DNA of 64,000 nucleotides, taken from positions 3,983,513-4,047,512 of the forward strand of contig CM042565.1 in NCBI GenBank assembly GCA_023630585.1, given 5' to 3'. The notes under the pieces are model-generated. The model did no database searches and had not been told where the DNA came from. It worked only from the letters and a program-made list of their open reading frames with translations. This DNA is from Cranoglanis bouderius (taxonomy: Eukaryota; Chordata; Actinopteri; Siluriformes; Cranoglanididae). A program made the position numbers and the translations under genes. Positions 1-12,200 of this stretch are shown in pieces. The stretch's first letter is position 1. Every line of letters starts with the position of its first letter.

Positions 1-168
1 TTTCAGTTGAATTTGGGAAACCACTTGACGCATTCGTTGTGTTGAGCTATTTCAATTGCTTTTGCTTGATTTGTTCAGTGCAAACAGCTGAAAAAAAACA
101 GCTGTCTGTAAATTTTGACAATAAACCTGATTTGCAACGGGGGTTGAATAATTTTGATTGCAACTGTA
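1..168. repeat. Dispersed repeat, copy A (DNA-transposon end-like)
   Basis: This segment is closely matched by 22001-22148 in the same orientation, including the stretch 'aaacctgatttgcaa' and the end 'ggggttgaataatttt'. The two copies differ by scattered substitutions and small indels, as expected of old dispersed copies. No coding potential is seen. It is probably the end of a DNA transposon or MITE; the family was not identified. Confidence 0.7.
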
Positions 169-600
169 GGCGTAATATTTCTCGTAGTGGGTTTTGTAAT
201 AACTGGAAATCAGTGAGCAGAAAAAACACTAGGGGACAAATGAAAAAAATATGTGAGAAAAATATGTGTTTTTGAGGCACTGCCACTGTTGGCATGCGGT
301 GTATGGATATATAAGCTGTTGTTTTAGGTCACTAAAAAAGTCGTCTGCCTCAAATCACACACTGATTTTACTTACTGATGATAATTTAGTTCTGCTTTCA
401 CCTAGGAATGTGAGAAAACATTATGTGACAAATATAGCTGACTCAGGAACACAGCGGACTCAGGGTGAGATTGCACATGTGGTTTAGTTGAAGGCTTGTA
501 TTACAAAAAAAAGGAAGAAAATAGCCCTTGGACCAATAAGGCTTGGCTTCTTTCCAGCTGCTCTACACTTCATCTCCTGTTTTTATACACACTTTAGCTC

Positions 601-633
<33 letters not shown>

Positions 634-800
634 AAACTTTTTAATATTGCAGGAAGCTTGGTGTTACATCAGCTCACACCATACACATACACATGCACAT
701 ACACTTCCTTTTACCTACAGTAGAAATAGAAAGAACCTGATCTGAAAACGTTATTACTGAAGATGGTTGAGTAATAACCTGATGTTCCTTTTTAACACAT
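169..800. other. Non-coding, no gene recognised
   Basis: I see no conserved reading frame here. It contains a (GA)n microsatellite at about 600-634 and a short (CA)-rich stretch at about 676-705. It probably belongs to an intron of the wscd2-like gene whose downstream exons begin at 3244. Confidence 0.5.
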
Positions 801-1306
801 GAGAGGAAGTTCAGGGTAAGAGCTTCTAAGAGTTAAGATGACTTGCTAAAAGGCTGGGCTGTTATATAGGATGCCCTGCCTCAAATCGCTAAAATATTCA
901 GAATATTTTACTCTAAGTGGTTCATTTTAGGCCTAGGAATAGAGGATAAAAAAACACTTTTCCTTATGGGGACCAGTCAAATATCCAATCCATATCCTAG
1001 ACCAAGATATACAACTAGAGAGGGCATGACATCACTTTTTCTAATACTAATACTCATACTGAAACCTATGAGCCGATGTCTATACTCATCCAAATTCCGA
1101 AGCACGTAGGATTTCTTTTAAAAGCTTTAAAAATGGCTTAAAAAAACAAACAAACAAAAAAAACTATAATCCCAGGCCTAAATGAACCACATATTATAAA
1201 ATGTTCTGAATCTTTTAGTTCTTTTTTCAGGTACTGTGTCCTGTAACAGCTGAGCCTTTTAGCAATCTGTTTAACTCTTAGAAGCTCTTACCCTGAACTT
1301 CCTCTC
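801..1306. mobile_element. Fold-back element/MITE with ~140-bp inverted arms
   Basis: The left arm starts 'gagaggaagttcaggg' at 801 and is inverted at the right end (…'ccctgaacttcctctc', ending 1306). Imperfect pairing extends about 140 bases inward on both sides, through 'gctaaaaggct' and 'ggttcatttaggcct'. The loop of about 220 bases has no coding content. Long arms with a short loop suggest a non-autonomous fold-back DNA element; superfamily and target duplication are not clear. Confidence 0.75.
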
Positions 1307-1351
1307 AAAAATGTATGTGTGTACAAAATGTGAAAGTAAAAACGAAAAGTA

Positions 1352-1447
1352 AAATCCCCAGTTTTGAAATGACACTTTTACTATTTATCCATTAACTCTG
1401 TAAGTGTTAATGAAACACTGGGGTTTTTGCTGTGAACATTTCAGGTA
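1352..1447. repeat. Local duplication, uninterrupted copy
   Basis: This segment ('aaatccccagttttgaaa' … 'ttaactctgtaagtgtta' … 'gtttttgctg') is repeated downstream. There the second copy is split, with its left part at about 1854-1879 and its right part at about 3051-3113, by the Tc1-like element between them. The pair shows what the empty site of that insertion resembled. Confidence 0.7.
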
Positions 1448-1879
1448 TCCTTAAGAGGAAATTTCAGAAATAGGCTGTTAGCATAGGTGGGAAGTACTAT
1501 TATTTTGTTACTCTGCTTAGGTCGAGTTTTTAAGCATCTATACTTAAAAAACAATTTTTCCTACACCGAATACTTTAGACTTTTACATAGCACATTTCTC
1601 TACTCTACTTACTCATAAGGTGACTTTTTATGTTCCAGACAGCTTCAAGGAGTAAATCTAAATTCCTAACAAATCTAAACTTTAACTGATGTGACAGTGA
1701 GAATGAGACCTAATACCCATTACTGTAATCTACTGTATCTGAAAACTGTTTTTTGGTTAGTTTTTATTTATTTATTTATTATATAACTGCAGAAGAGCAA
1801 AGATTTCTGTTGGTTACCGTTTAAGATTGAGGTTTTTATTTGTGGTGAAATTCTAAATCCCCAGTTTTGAAATAACACA

Positions 1880-3050
1880 CAGTCATGGGAAACAGAAAGT
1901 ACACCCTCGTTCAATTCTATGTTTTCATTTATCAGGGCCTAAATAACAATTTGCACCCTTCCTATTTCCATAATCATTAGGAGCATATTTAGCAGCCAGG
2001 TGTTACTAATGAAATTCACAAGATTAGTTAATCATCAAGAAGTGTGACTACCTCTAAAGCAGAACTTTAGGCAGTTTGGTATTCTGGACCATTCAGGTGT
2101 GTGACTACATCATGCCAAAAAGAAAGGACATCAGCCATGACCTCAGAGAAGCAACTGCTGCTGCTTATCAATCTGGGAAGGGTTATAAGGCCATCTCCAA
2201 AAAATTTTAAATTCACCATTCTACAGTGAGGAAGGCTGTTTACAAACGGAAAGCCTTCAAGACAGTTGCCAATCATGCCAGAAATAGGCCTCCCAGCAAA
2301 TTCAGCCCAAGGTCAGGCTGTTTAATGCTCAGAGATATAAAGAAAAACCCAAGAGCTACATCATGCGGCCTACAGGCCTCTGAAAGCACATTACATGTTT
2401 ATGTTCATGACAGTACAATCAGAAAAAGACTGAACAAGTAAAGATTTCAGGGAAGGGTGGATAGGGAAAAGCCTCTTCTCTCCAAAAACAATATGGCAGC
2501 ATGACTTAGGTGTGCAAAATTGCTTCTCAACATACCACAAAAGTTCTGGAACAATATCCTTTGGACTGATGAGACTTGGATGGAGATGTTTGGTCATCAT
2601 ACACAGTGTCTGACCAATGGCAAAGTCCAGACTGCAACCCCAGACAGATGTGGCGGGACCTTAAGAGAGCTGTGCATAAAAGGAATGCCCTCAAATGAAC
2701 TGAATCAATGTTGTAAAGAAGAGTGGGCCAAAAGAAATTTCTCCAAAATGATGTGAGAGCCTGATAAACTCCTACATAAAAAGTTTAATTCAAGTTATTG
2801 TTGCTAAAGGTGGTTCTACATGTTACTGAATTCTAAAGTGTACTTATTATTTCACACCTGGTTTCTGATTGTTGGTTTACTTTTTGGGAAGAAATCACTA
2901 CATATTGAAATATGTTGGGGTTTTCTTTGTTGTCACCTGAGGTTATTTGTTGGTTTATTGAAGTTGGTAAGACCACGCAATGGTTATTTAGGCCCTGATA
3001 AATGAAAACAGAATTGAAGGAGGGTGTACTTTCTTTTTTCCCCATGACTG
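1880..3050 (+). mobile_element. Tc1-like transposon, degenerate
   Basis: Inverted ends run from 'cagtcatggg' at 1880 to 'cccatgactg' at 3050. They match over about 70 bases through 'agtacaccctc' and 'tcagggcctaaataac'. A plus-strand transposase relic begins near 2114 (MPKRKDISHDLREA…) with a recognisable helix-turn-helix part. It hits an in-frame stop ('ttttaa') near 2208 and has further frame changes. The catalytic region is largely missing: a WTDET-like stretch near 2566-2580 is followed by degraded sequence. The flanking TA target site is no longer obvious. Confidence 0.85.
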
Positions 3051-3243
3051 CATTTATGAGGCCATTCATTAAGTCTGTAAGAGTTAATTAAACACAGGGG
3101 GGTTTTGCTGTTTGCAGTTAGTGTTTAGGTGTAGGCATATCATTAATTAGCTGCATTAATAATTATGTCAATGGAAGGTCCTCACAAGGATAGTAAGACA
3201 ATTTTGTGTGTGTGTGTGTGTGTCTGTCTGTGTGCATGTGCAG

Positions 3244-6200
3244 GAGTTTTCTCTGGCTGCTTTGGCTGGGATTAAATGCCACTGTGGTTTCCCCACCACC
3301 CTCTTCACCCTGCATGAGCCTGAGGAAGAGGATCTGTGCCTTAATCGCTGTGCAGCCGAGGACTTCGAGAGCTGCGGCAATGACGAATACTTTGTAGTTT
3401 ACCAAACACAAGTGCAAGGTAATGGCAATGTAGTTGGTCTGGAATATTTTCTCACTCAGGCCAAAGACAGAAAAGCACCATATAATTTACCACCTAACAC
3501 ACTATTTACATTTTCTGCATGTTTTCATGACTGGTTCATGCCATTGTTCAAGCATTTTAACATTGCGATTTATAGTGTAGCTGTCTGTTCACAAGTTTGG
3601 CTCAAGATGCCTATCCATTGTTACAGCTTTTTCTTGTATTACATTTAGGTTTTTTCTTTGTAAAGTGTGCTTGGGTTTTGGAAAGGTGCTACAGAAGTAA
3701 GAAATAAAACCCTCAGTGTATGCTGTAGGAAAAAAAAATCAACAATGTGCTGGTGTGACCGAAGCAAAGTCAGTGATGTTTATCTTCAGTAGCTCTTGCA
3801 GTCACTGTTTTTGAGACTAATGCAGTGGGCTCAGCTAATTTGTATGCTGGTATTATTCAGCATGAGCTGCAATAAATTCTTATGTTGATTCACTAATTAT
3901 GTGTCTATATTATTTTTAATGCAGAGGCATAGGTATAAGAATGTTGACATGCAGTAAGAAAAATTAGAACAGTCACATGAGATTAAAATCACACTGTGAA
4001 AAGAGCAAAAAAAAAAAAATTCTGTGTATATGTATATAGTGTGTAATAATGTGTAATATACATTATATGGGCTGATTGGCCAGTTTGATGATGAAGAGGG
4101 TTTAGATCCGCATAGTAACTCAATGTTATTAAGACATGTGATGACTTTGGCATCTTTCACTTCCCTGTGCATGCATAATGACGTTATAGCGCTAAACACA
4201 TGATTTTCACCACCAACTAAATTCTCTCGAAATATCGCAAAAACGCTGCCCATGCAGATTCATCCTTATCCACTTACTTTTTTGTTCTCATGTAGGCTGT
4301 AACATTGCAACACGGCTGATAGCAATTACCAAATTAATGTGAAATATAAAATGAATACAGAGCTTTCTAGACGTACTGAGACAGTGGTTAAGGTTAAGGT
4401 CATTTTTCTGGTACATATTCCAGCTGGAATGGACTGACTCAAGTGTGGAATTATTGAATCAAGTGTTCCAGGCATTTCTTTTCAGTCATATATGTGGTAT
4501 TTATTGCTATGGTCCATCACACCGATCTACATAGATACCCTAATAAGCCCTAATAATAAAGATAATAATAAAGCAACCTCAAAATATACAAGTAACCTAG
4601 CTTAAAGCTGTACCAGAAAATACGCAAAGACACAATACCAACCAGATAATGAGAACTAGCAGTGACAGCTGGTCACAATAATGAAAATTCTACGATCTAC
4701 AGTATCGGTAACTCAGCATTACTATTATGAAACCATTATGGATGAATCTTATTGCACAGCAGCTCATCATAAACATAAAACTATTATGTATACACACAAG
4801 AACACACTTACTGAATTGCTTTTTTTTTTAAGTCAACCACACAAAGCTTACAGTTGTGTTCTCTGTCCCTTAATGTAATTTGTATTTTAATTGGACAATC
4901 TTTGCTTAGTCTATTTACTTCTAGTTTCTTCTGCAAAGAAATTTTGAAACGAAAGTGATTGAGAAAGTGAATCACCTTGTTCACGTTAGCCTCTATTATT
5001 AGCTATATTTGCCATGTAGTCAGTGCACAATTTTCAAAATACATATGAATGATCAGCTGCATGTGACATAGTGTGTACATTTTGGCAGAACAATCCTTTT
5101 ATTTGTGTCTCTTTTTTTATTCCTCCCTAGACAATCGATGTATGGACCGGCGGTTCTTGCCCACACGTTCGAAAAAGCTGACAGCTTTAGCGAGCTTCCC
5201 TGGAGCTGGAAATACTTGGGCTCGCCACCTCATCGAGTTGGCCACTGGATATTATACAGGGAGTTACTACTTTGATGGTTCACTATACAACAAGGGTGAG
5301 TGTGGCCGGCGTTTCTCACTATTTGTGTATACAGTTAACTACAACTTTCCTGTTCTCTTTGTCTTTAGATTTAATTTTATTTATTTTTAAAAAACTCAAT
5401 TAATTAATATATTTAAGTACCCAAAATGTAATACCTTAGTGGAATTGATATTTACGGAAATAGACACCGAAAAGGCCTTCCCTACATAATTTTCACACAG
5501 ACAGAATATAAACATTAAAATGTCTGACTCTGCAGGTTTTAAAGGAGAGAGGGACCACTGGCGCAGCGGCAGGACAGTTTGCATAAAGACACACGAGAGT
5601 GGCAGGAAAGAAATCGAGGCCTTCGACTCCAGCATCCTGATGATCCGGAACCCCTACAAGGCCCTCATGGCTGAATTCAACCGCAAGTATGGTGGCCATA
5701 TTGGATTCGCTTCTCAGGCCCACTGGAAAGGAAAAGGTGAGACTGGGTTAGGGTCAGGGTTAGGGGCTATAACAGAACACCTTTAGTAAAGTGTTGGGTT
5801 TTATACTCTGTACAGTTATACTTTAAAAGACCAAGTTTTGAGCAAAATGATCAATTCCACTAAGAAAGCTAGCTAAATTATTAAAATTACATGCTTCAAA
5901 CCGATTGCGAACTTACTACTTAATTATTTTGTTTAAATAATTAGATGATTAATTAGATAATCTCCATCAATTACCAGAGTTTTGCTTCCTCTTTTCAACT
6001 TCTTCTTGTTTTCCTTCTTTCTTTTCTGGTTTCCAAACAAGTTCTCTTCCTTTTGAGAAGCACAAAAAAACTTGCACAAGTCCCACATGTGAGTGAGATG
6101 GGGCCCCTTTAGGGGAATTCCTGGTATAGCGTATTACCCTTCTGTGGGTTTTGTGCCAGTTCTGCACTATGAGAGTTGACGTTTTCATGAACTTAGCATC

Positions 6201-9200
6201 GGCCTTCAGGGCGCCCCTCAAAACTCATATAAAAAAATATTATGTCTGCCATTTACTAACCCCATTTCCAGAAAAGCTGGGATTTTTTCTAAAATACAAT
6301 AAAAACAAAAATCTGTGAAGTCTCTTGAAACTTTAATTATCTGACAAAACTACAAAAAAGATATTCAATGTTTTCACTGACCAACTTAATTGTATTTTGT
6401 AAATATAAACAAATTTAGAAATTGATGCCTTCAACACACTCAAAAAAAGTTGGGACAGAGGCAAAATAAGACTGAAAAGTTCTTAGAATATTCAAGTAAC
6501 ACCATTTTGGAGGATCAGGTTAACTGATAACAGGCATCCACCAAAAGCTCAGTCTTTGCAAGCAAGGATGGGCCGTGGCTCACCACTTTGTCCCAAACTT
6601 CGTGAGAGAATTGTCAGTCAGTTCAAAAAGAACATTGCTCAATGCAAGATTGCAAATAATTTAGGTCTTTCACCATCTACAGTGCATAATATTGTGAAAA
6701 GATTCAGGGAATCCAGAGAAATCTCATTGCGTAAAGGGCAAGGCATGAATGTGTGTGACCTTCGAGCCCTCAGGTGGCATTGCCTGAGAAATCTTTATGC
6801 TACTGTAATAAATACAACCACATGGGCTCGGGAGTACTTCGGAAAACTGTTCTCACTTAACACAGTCCGCCGCTGCATCCAGAACTGCAACTCGAAACTT
6901 TATTACGCAAGGAGGAAGCCACACATCAACTCTATGCAGAAATGCCGCCGAGTTCTCTGGGCTCGAGCTCATCTCAGATGGACTGAAAGGCAGTGGAAAC
7001 ATGTGCTGTGGTCAGATGAGTCCATGTTTCAGCTTGTTTTCAGGAAAAATGGACGTTGAGTTCTCGGGGCCAAAGATGAAAAAGACCAACCAGACTGTTA
7101 TGAGCGAAAGGTGCAAAAGCCAGCATCTGTTATGGTATGGGGGTGCATCAGTGTCCACGGCATGGGTGACTTGCATATTGACAAATCACAGATTTTTGTT
7201 TTTATTGCATTTTAGAAAAAATTCCAACTTTTCTGGGAAATGGGGTTAGTATAATTTGTCTGAGGCAATGATGGAATAAATAAGTTTCTAAGGCTAGAGT
7301 AACACTAATTCTGATGTAATTTTATGATATAATTTTAAACACTACTTCACTACTTTCACTTCTTATTGTTTCTGATGAAAGATAGGAAAGGACTCTCAGT
7401 GTGATTCACCTCACCCCCCCCCCCCTGCCCCTCGCCCCCGCCCAGACACACCTTTCCCTAATTTCTCAATCACAAATGATTTACTTATATAAAAGTTCCT
7501 TGTTCCAGTACAGTTCCAGAGACTTGTCAAATGCCAAAGAGCACCAAAGCTGTTTTGGGCTTACTATGATTTTTATGTTTTATGTTGTTGTTTTTTCCCC
7601 CTTTGCCACCCACCTGAAGATTAACTATTCATTTGAAATCTGTTTGTTGGATGTTGGTTCACCCAGTAAATGTAAGTGGTCATTTATGAAAGGGAAATTG
7701 CTTATGCGAGGGAAAATAAGAGAACAACATCTATTTTCAAAGGGTAGGGCTACCATTAATTCATGAATGATGGCAGAATATTAAAGAGACAGACTATTAA
7801 AGTTAAAGCTATCAGTTATGGGGAAATCACCTTGCATGCATATTTACACATCTAATAATATGAATTATTTATTACAAACCACTGGTTTGTCCTTTTTCTA
7901 TAATAATTGAGTTATAATCAATTCTAATCAGTAATACACAATTTATGATTGTTGCCTTTTAAATTGACGTATTAGTCCAAATCATCTGATTGCTACACCC
8001 ATACCGCTTACCCGAACACTGAACCCAGCCCTATGAAACATATTCCACAAGTCACATGTTCAACAGGAAGTGGATCATTCGAATTTCCTGAAGATCATGC
8101 GTGGAAGAAAATTTGTTCTCTCATCCTTTTTTTAATTACTTTTCTTGAAAGTACCACACAGATCCTCAAATTATTGATTGAAAATACATTATTAAAATTT
8201 GATTAGAAGTGCAATTTTTTTTCTTTTTTTAATATGTCGTGACACATATATATACAGTATCTCACAAAAGTGAGTACACCCCTCACATTTTGGTAAATAT
8301 TTTATTATATCTTTTCATGGGACAACACTGACGAAATAACACTTTGCTACAATGTAAAGTAGTGAGTGTACAGCTTGTATAACAGTGTAAATTTGCTGTC
8401 CCCTCAAAATAACTCAACACACAGCCATTAATGTCTAAACCAACCAAGTGAAAATGTCCAAATTGGGCCCAATTAGCCATTTTTTCTCCCCGGTGTCATG
8501 TGACTCGTTAGTGTTACAAGGTATCAGGTGTGAATGGGGAGCAGGTGTGTTAAGTTTGGTGTTATCGGTCTCACACTCTCTCATACTGGTCACTGGAAGT
8601 TCAACATGGCACCTCATGGCAAAGAACTCTCTGAGGATCTGAAAAAAAGAATTGTTGCTCTACATAAAGATGGCCTAGGCTATAAAAAGATTGCCAACAC
8701 CCTGAAACTGAGCTGCAGCACGGTGGCCAAGACCATACAGCGGTTTAACAGGACAGGTTCCACTAAGAACAGGCCTCGCCATGGTCGGCCAAAGAAGTTG
8801 AGTGCACATGCTCAGCATCATATCCAGAGGTTGGCTTTGCAGAATAGACGTATGAGTGCTGCCAGTATTGCTGCAGAGGTTGAAGGGGTGGGGGGTCAGC
8901 CTGTCAGTGCTCAGACCATACGTCACACACTGCGTCAAATTGGTCTGCATGGCTGTCGTCCCAGAAGGAAGCCTCTTCTAAAGATGATGCACAAGAAAGC
9001 CCGCAAACAGTTTGCTGAAGACAAGCAGAATAAGGACATGGATTACTGGAACCATGTCCTGTGGATGAGACCAAGATAAACTTGTTTGGTTTAGATGGTG
9101 TCAAGCGTGTGTGGCGACAACCAGGTGAGGAGTACAAAGACAAGTGTGTCTTGCCTACAGTCAAGCATGGTGGTGGGAGTGTCATGGTCTGGGGCATGAG

Positions 9201-12200
9201 TGCTGCCGGCACTGGGGAGTGTACTGTGACATGTACTGTGAAGCAGAGCATGATCCCCTCCCTTCGGTAACTGGGCCGCAGGGCAGTATTCCAACATGAT
9301 AACGACCCGAAACACACCTCCAAGATGACCACTGCCTTACTAAAGAAGCTGAGGGTAAAGGTGATGGACTGGCCAAGCATGTCTCCAGACCTAAACCCTA
9401 TTGAGCATCTGTGGGGCATCCTCAAACGGAAGGTGGAGGAGCGCAAGGTCTCTAACATCCACCAGCTCTGTGATGTCGTCATGGAGGAGTAGAAGAGGAC
9501 TCCAGTGGCAACCTGTGAAGCTCTAGTGAACTCCATGCCCAACAGGGTTAAGGCAGTGCTGGAAAATAATGGTGGCCACACAAAATATTGACACTTTGGG
9601 CCCAATTTGGACATTTTCACTTAGGGGTGTACTCACTTTTGTTGCCAGCGGTTTAGACATTAATGGCTGTGTGTTGAGTTATTTTGAGGGGACAGCAAAT
9701 TTACACTGTTATACAAGCTGTACACTCACTTACATTGTAGCAAAGTGTCATTTCATCAGTGTTGTCCCATGAAAAGATATAATAAAATATTTACGTGAGG
9801 GGTGTACTCACTTTTGTGAGATACTGTATATTTATGCAATTTTCGAGATATTTTACTTCACACGTAGATGCCAAAATGTTATTTTTATATGCATGTTGAT
9901 GGGGTCAGGAATGAGGTCTTCAGCATTATGTTTCTTATATTTTGATATATCCAGTAACTATAAGTGTATGGTAATTTAACCTTTTCCCACCATTTCTGAA
10001 TACCTTTATCTATAATAAGAGCTTTATTTATCATAAAGAGCTTTGCGTTGTTTAAACATATTACTGTGGCAAGACCCTCATCATCCAAAGGTTGCTGGTT
10101 TGTAACAGACAAGAAAATCCTTTTGACCATTCGGATCAGTCGTTTCCAAACACGTCTGTGATGGGCACCAGAGGGGGACTGAATGTCCATTGCACACCTT
10201 TTTGAAGGAGACTGTTTTCTATCTGTTTCACATTTCATGACTTTAAAGCTTCCTTTTCAGTTGAGTTGTAAAAATTAGTTCCATTGTCTGACCTTAGCTC
10301 TCTCACTTGGCCTCTTCTAGAAATAAAATGCCTGAATGCATTTATACAGGAGTCTGTATCAGGAGTGTGTGTCACTTCCAGATGAACTGCCCTACAGGTG
10401 AGACAAGTGAAAATCACACCATACCGCTTTCCCATGCCTCACTCTCTTTGTCTAGCGGTCCAAAATAATCAACTTCGAAAAGGGAGGAGGGTTATTACAA
10501 CCCCAATTCCAAATAAAGTTGAGACGCTGTATAAAATGTAACATGTGCTTCCATCCAGATGATGTGAATACTGCATCTATTACAACAGAGTGGCTTCGTA
10601 GTAGAAGAGTCCGGGTGCTGAACTGGTCTGCCTGCAGTCCAGACCTTTCACCAATTGAAAACATTTGGTGCATCATGAAATGAAAAATACAACAAAAGAC
10701 CCAGGACTGGACTGATCAGTCCTGGACTGATAATGACATAGAACCATGTGTCTTCCAAAGCTTTAGCATTGTTGATGCATTTCAACATTTCCAAATTATC
10801 CCTTTTCTTACAGCTCAGTATTTTCATGGCATCTGTCCCTTTCTTGATGCGTTGTAGGAGCAAATTCTTGAACTTGAGCATCCATGCTATAGCATTCCTG
10901 GATTTATTCCAGCTTGAAAAGTAATTCAGGAATGTGCTGGTGGCATCATAGTTGCTTGTAAATGTGACATTGACTATAATTCGACTCAGGGTCATCTGGA
11001 GGGAGTTTGGATGGAGGATCAGGCCAAAGTTGTGGTAAGTCAATTAAGAAGTTTGGTCCATTGATCCAGGTTCTATTTGTCAGGAACTCCTCAACATGCA
11101 GTCCAGGAATGTGTTTCCACTGTGACACTTCAAATGTCCCCCTGATGATGTTGACATGGTTTGCAACAAAGATGTGGAACCATCCGCTTTCATTTCTAAT
11201 GTATTTCAGAACAGTTGTACTGTCTATCAAAAATACTGACTGTTCCATCTCAAATGCAATTCAGTGGACAGCATCCAGTGAACATGAACTGCCAAAACTT
11301 CAGCAGTCAGCTCAAGATGTGGGATAGTCATCCAATTTAATGGAGCCACTCTAGATTTCCCCATAACAAAGGCCACGTGTACTTTGCCATGTCTGTTGGT
11401 CGGTCTTAAATAGGTCACAACACCATTTCCAGATTTACTTGCATCACAGAAGTGATGCAACTGTGCATGCTTGGCATTTCCAAAGTCACTCGGCTTGAAG
11501 CAGCAAGTGATCTTGAAGTCTGCAAGTCCATGCAGCCAATGTTTCCATGATTGATCTTAGACGTTTGGAATTTCTTCATCCCAGCCAAGGTTAAGCCTAC
11601 ATAACTCCTGCCAGATAGGCTTTGCTGTAAAGGTCAAGGGTGCAAGAAATCCCAGAGGGTCATATACAGAACTGACCATGGACAGAATTCCTCGCCTAGA
11701 GCATGGTTGATCTTTGAGGGACACATGGAACTTAAAGACATCCTCTTCAGCACACCACTGCCTGCACACCAAGAGCTTGCTCCACAGGTAGGTCTTCAAT
11801 GTCCAGGTCAAGGTCCTTCAACTCCTTTGGTGTTTCAGCCTCAGGAATGGAAGATAGAACTTCTTGGCTGTTACTGGTCCATTTTATGCAATTGGAGGTT
11901 TCAATTTGATAAAGTGCCTTCAATTCCTGGTAAAGATTAATGGCAACATGTCATCCACATAAAAGTTGTTCAGGACTGTAGCGGTTGCCTCAACTGAGAA
12001 ACTTCTTTTGTTGTCCTCGGCTATTCTTCTCATGGCATAGCTGGCACAACTAGATGATGATGTTGCCCCAAACAGTTGAACAATCATTCTGTGTTCCATG
12101 AGAGTTTGAGTGATGTCCCTATCCTTCCACCACAGGAAACAAAGGAAATCTACATGATTTGGTGGGATCTTGATTTGATGAAACATCTTCTCCACATCAG

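Noticed and set aside
3897..4253. 118-codon minus-strand open frame in a wscd2 intron
   Set aside because: Low-complexity, AT-rich, no family resemblance and no splice or promoter context.
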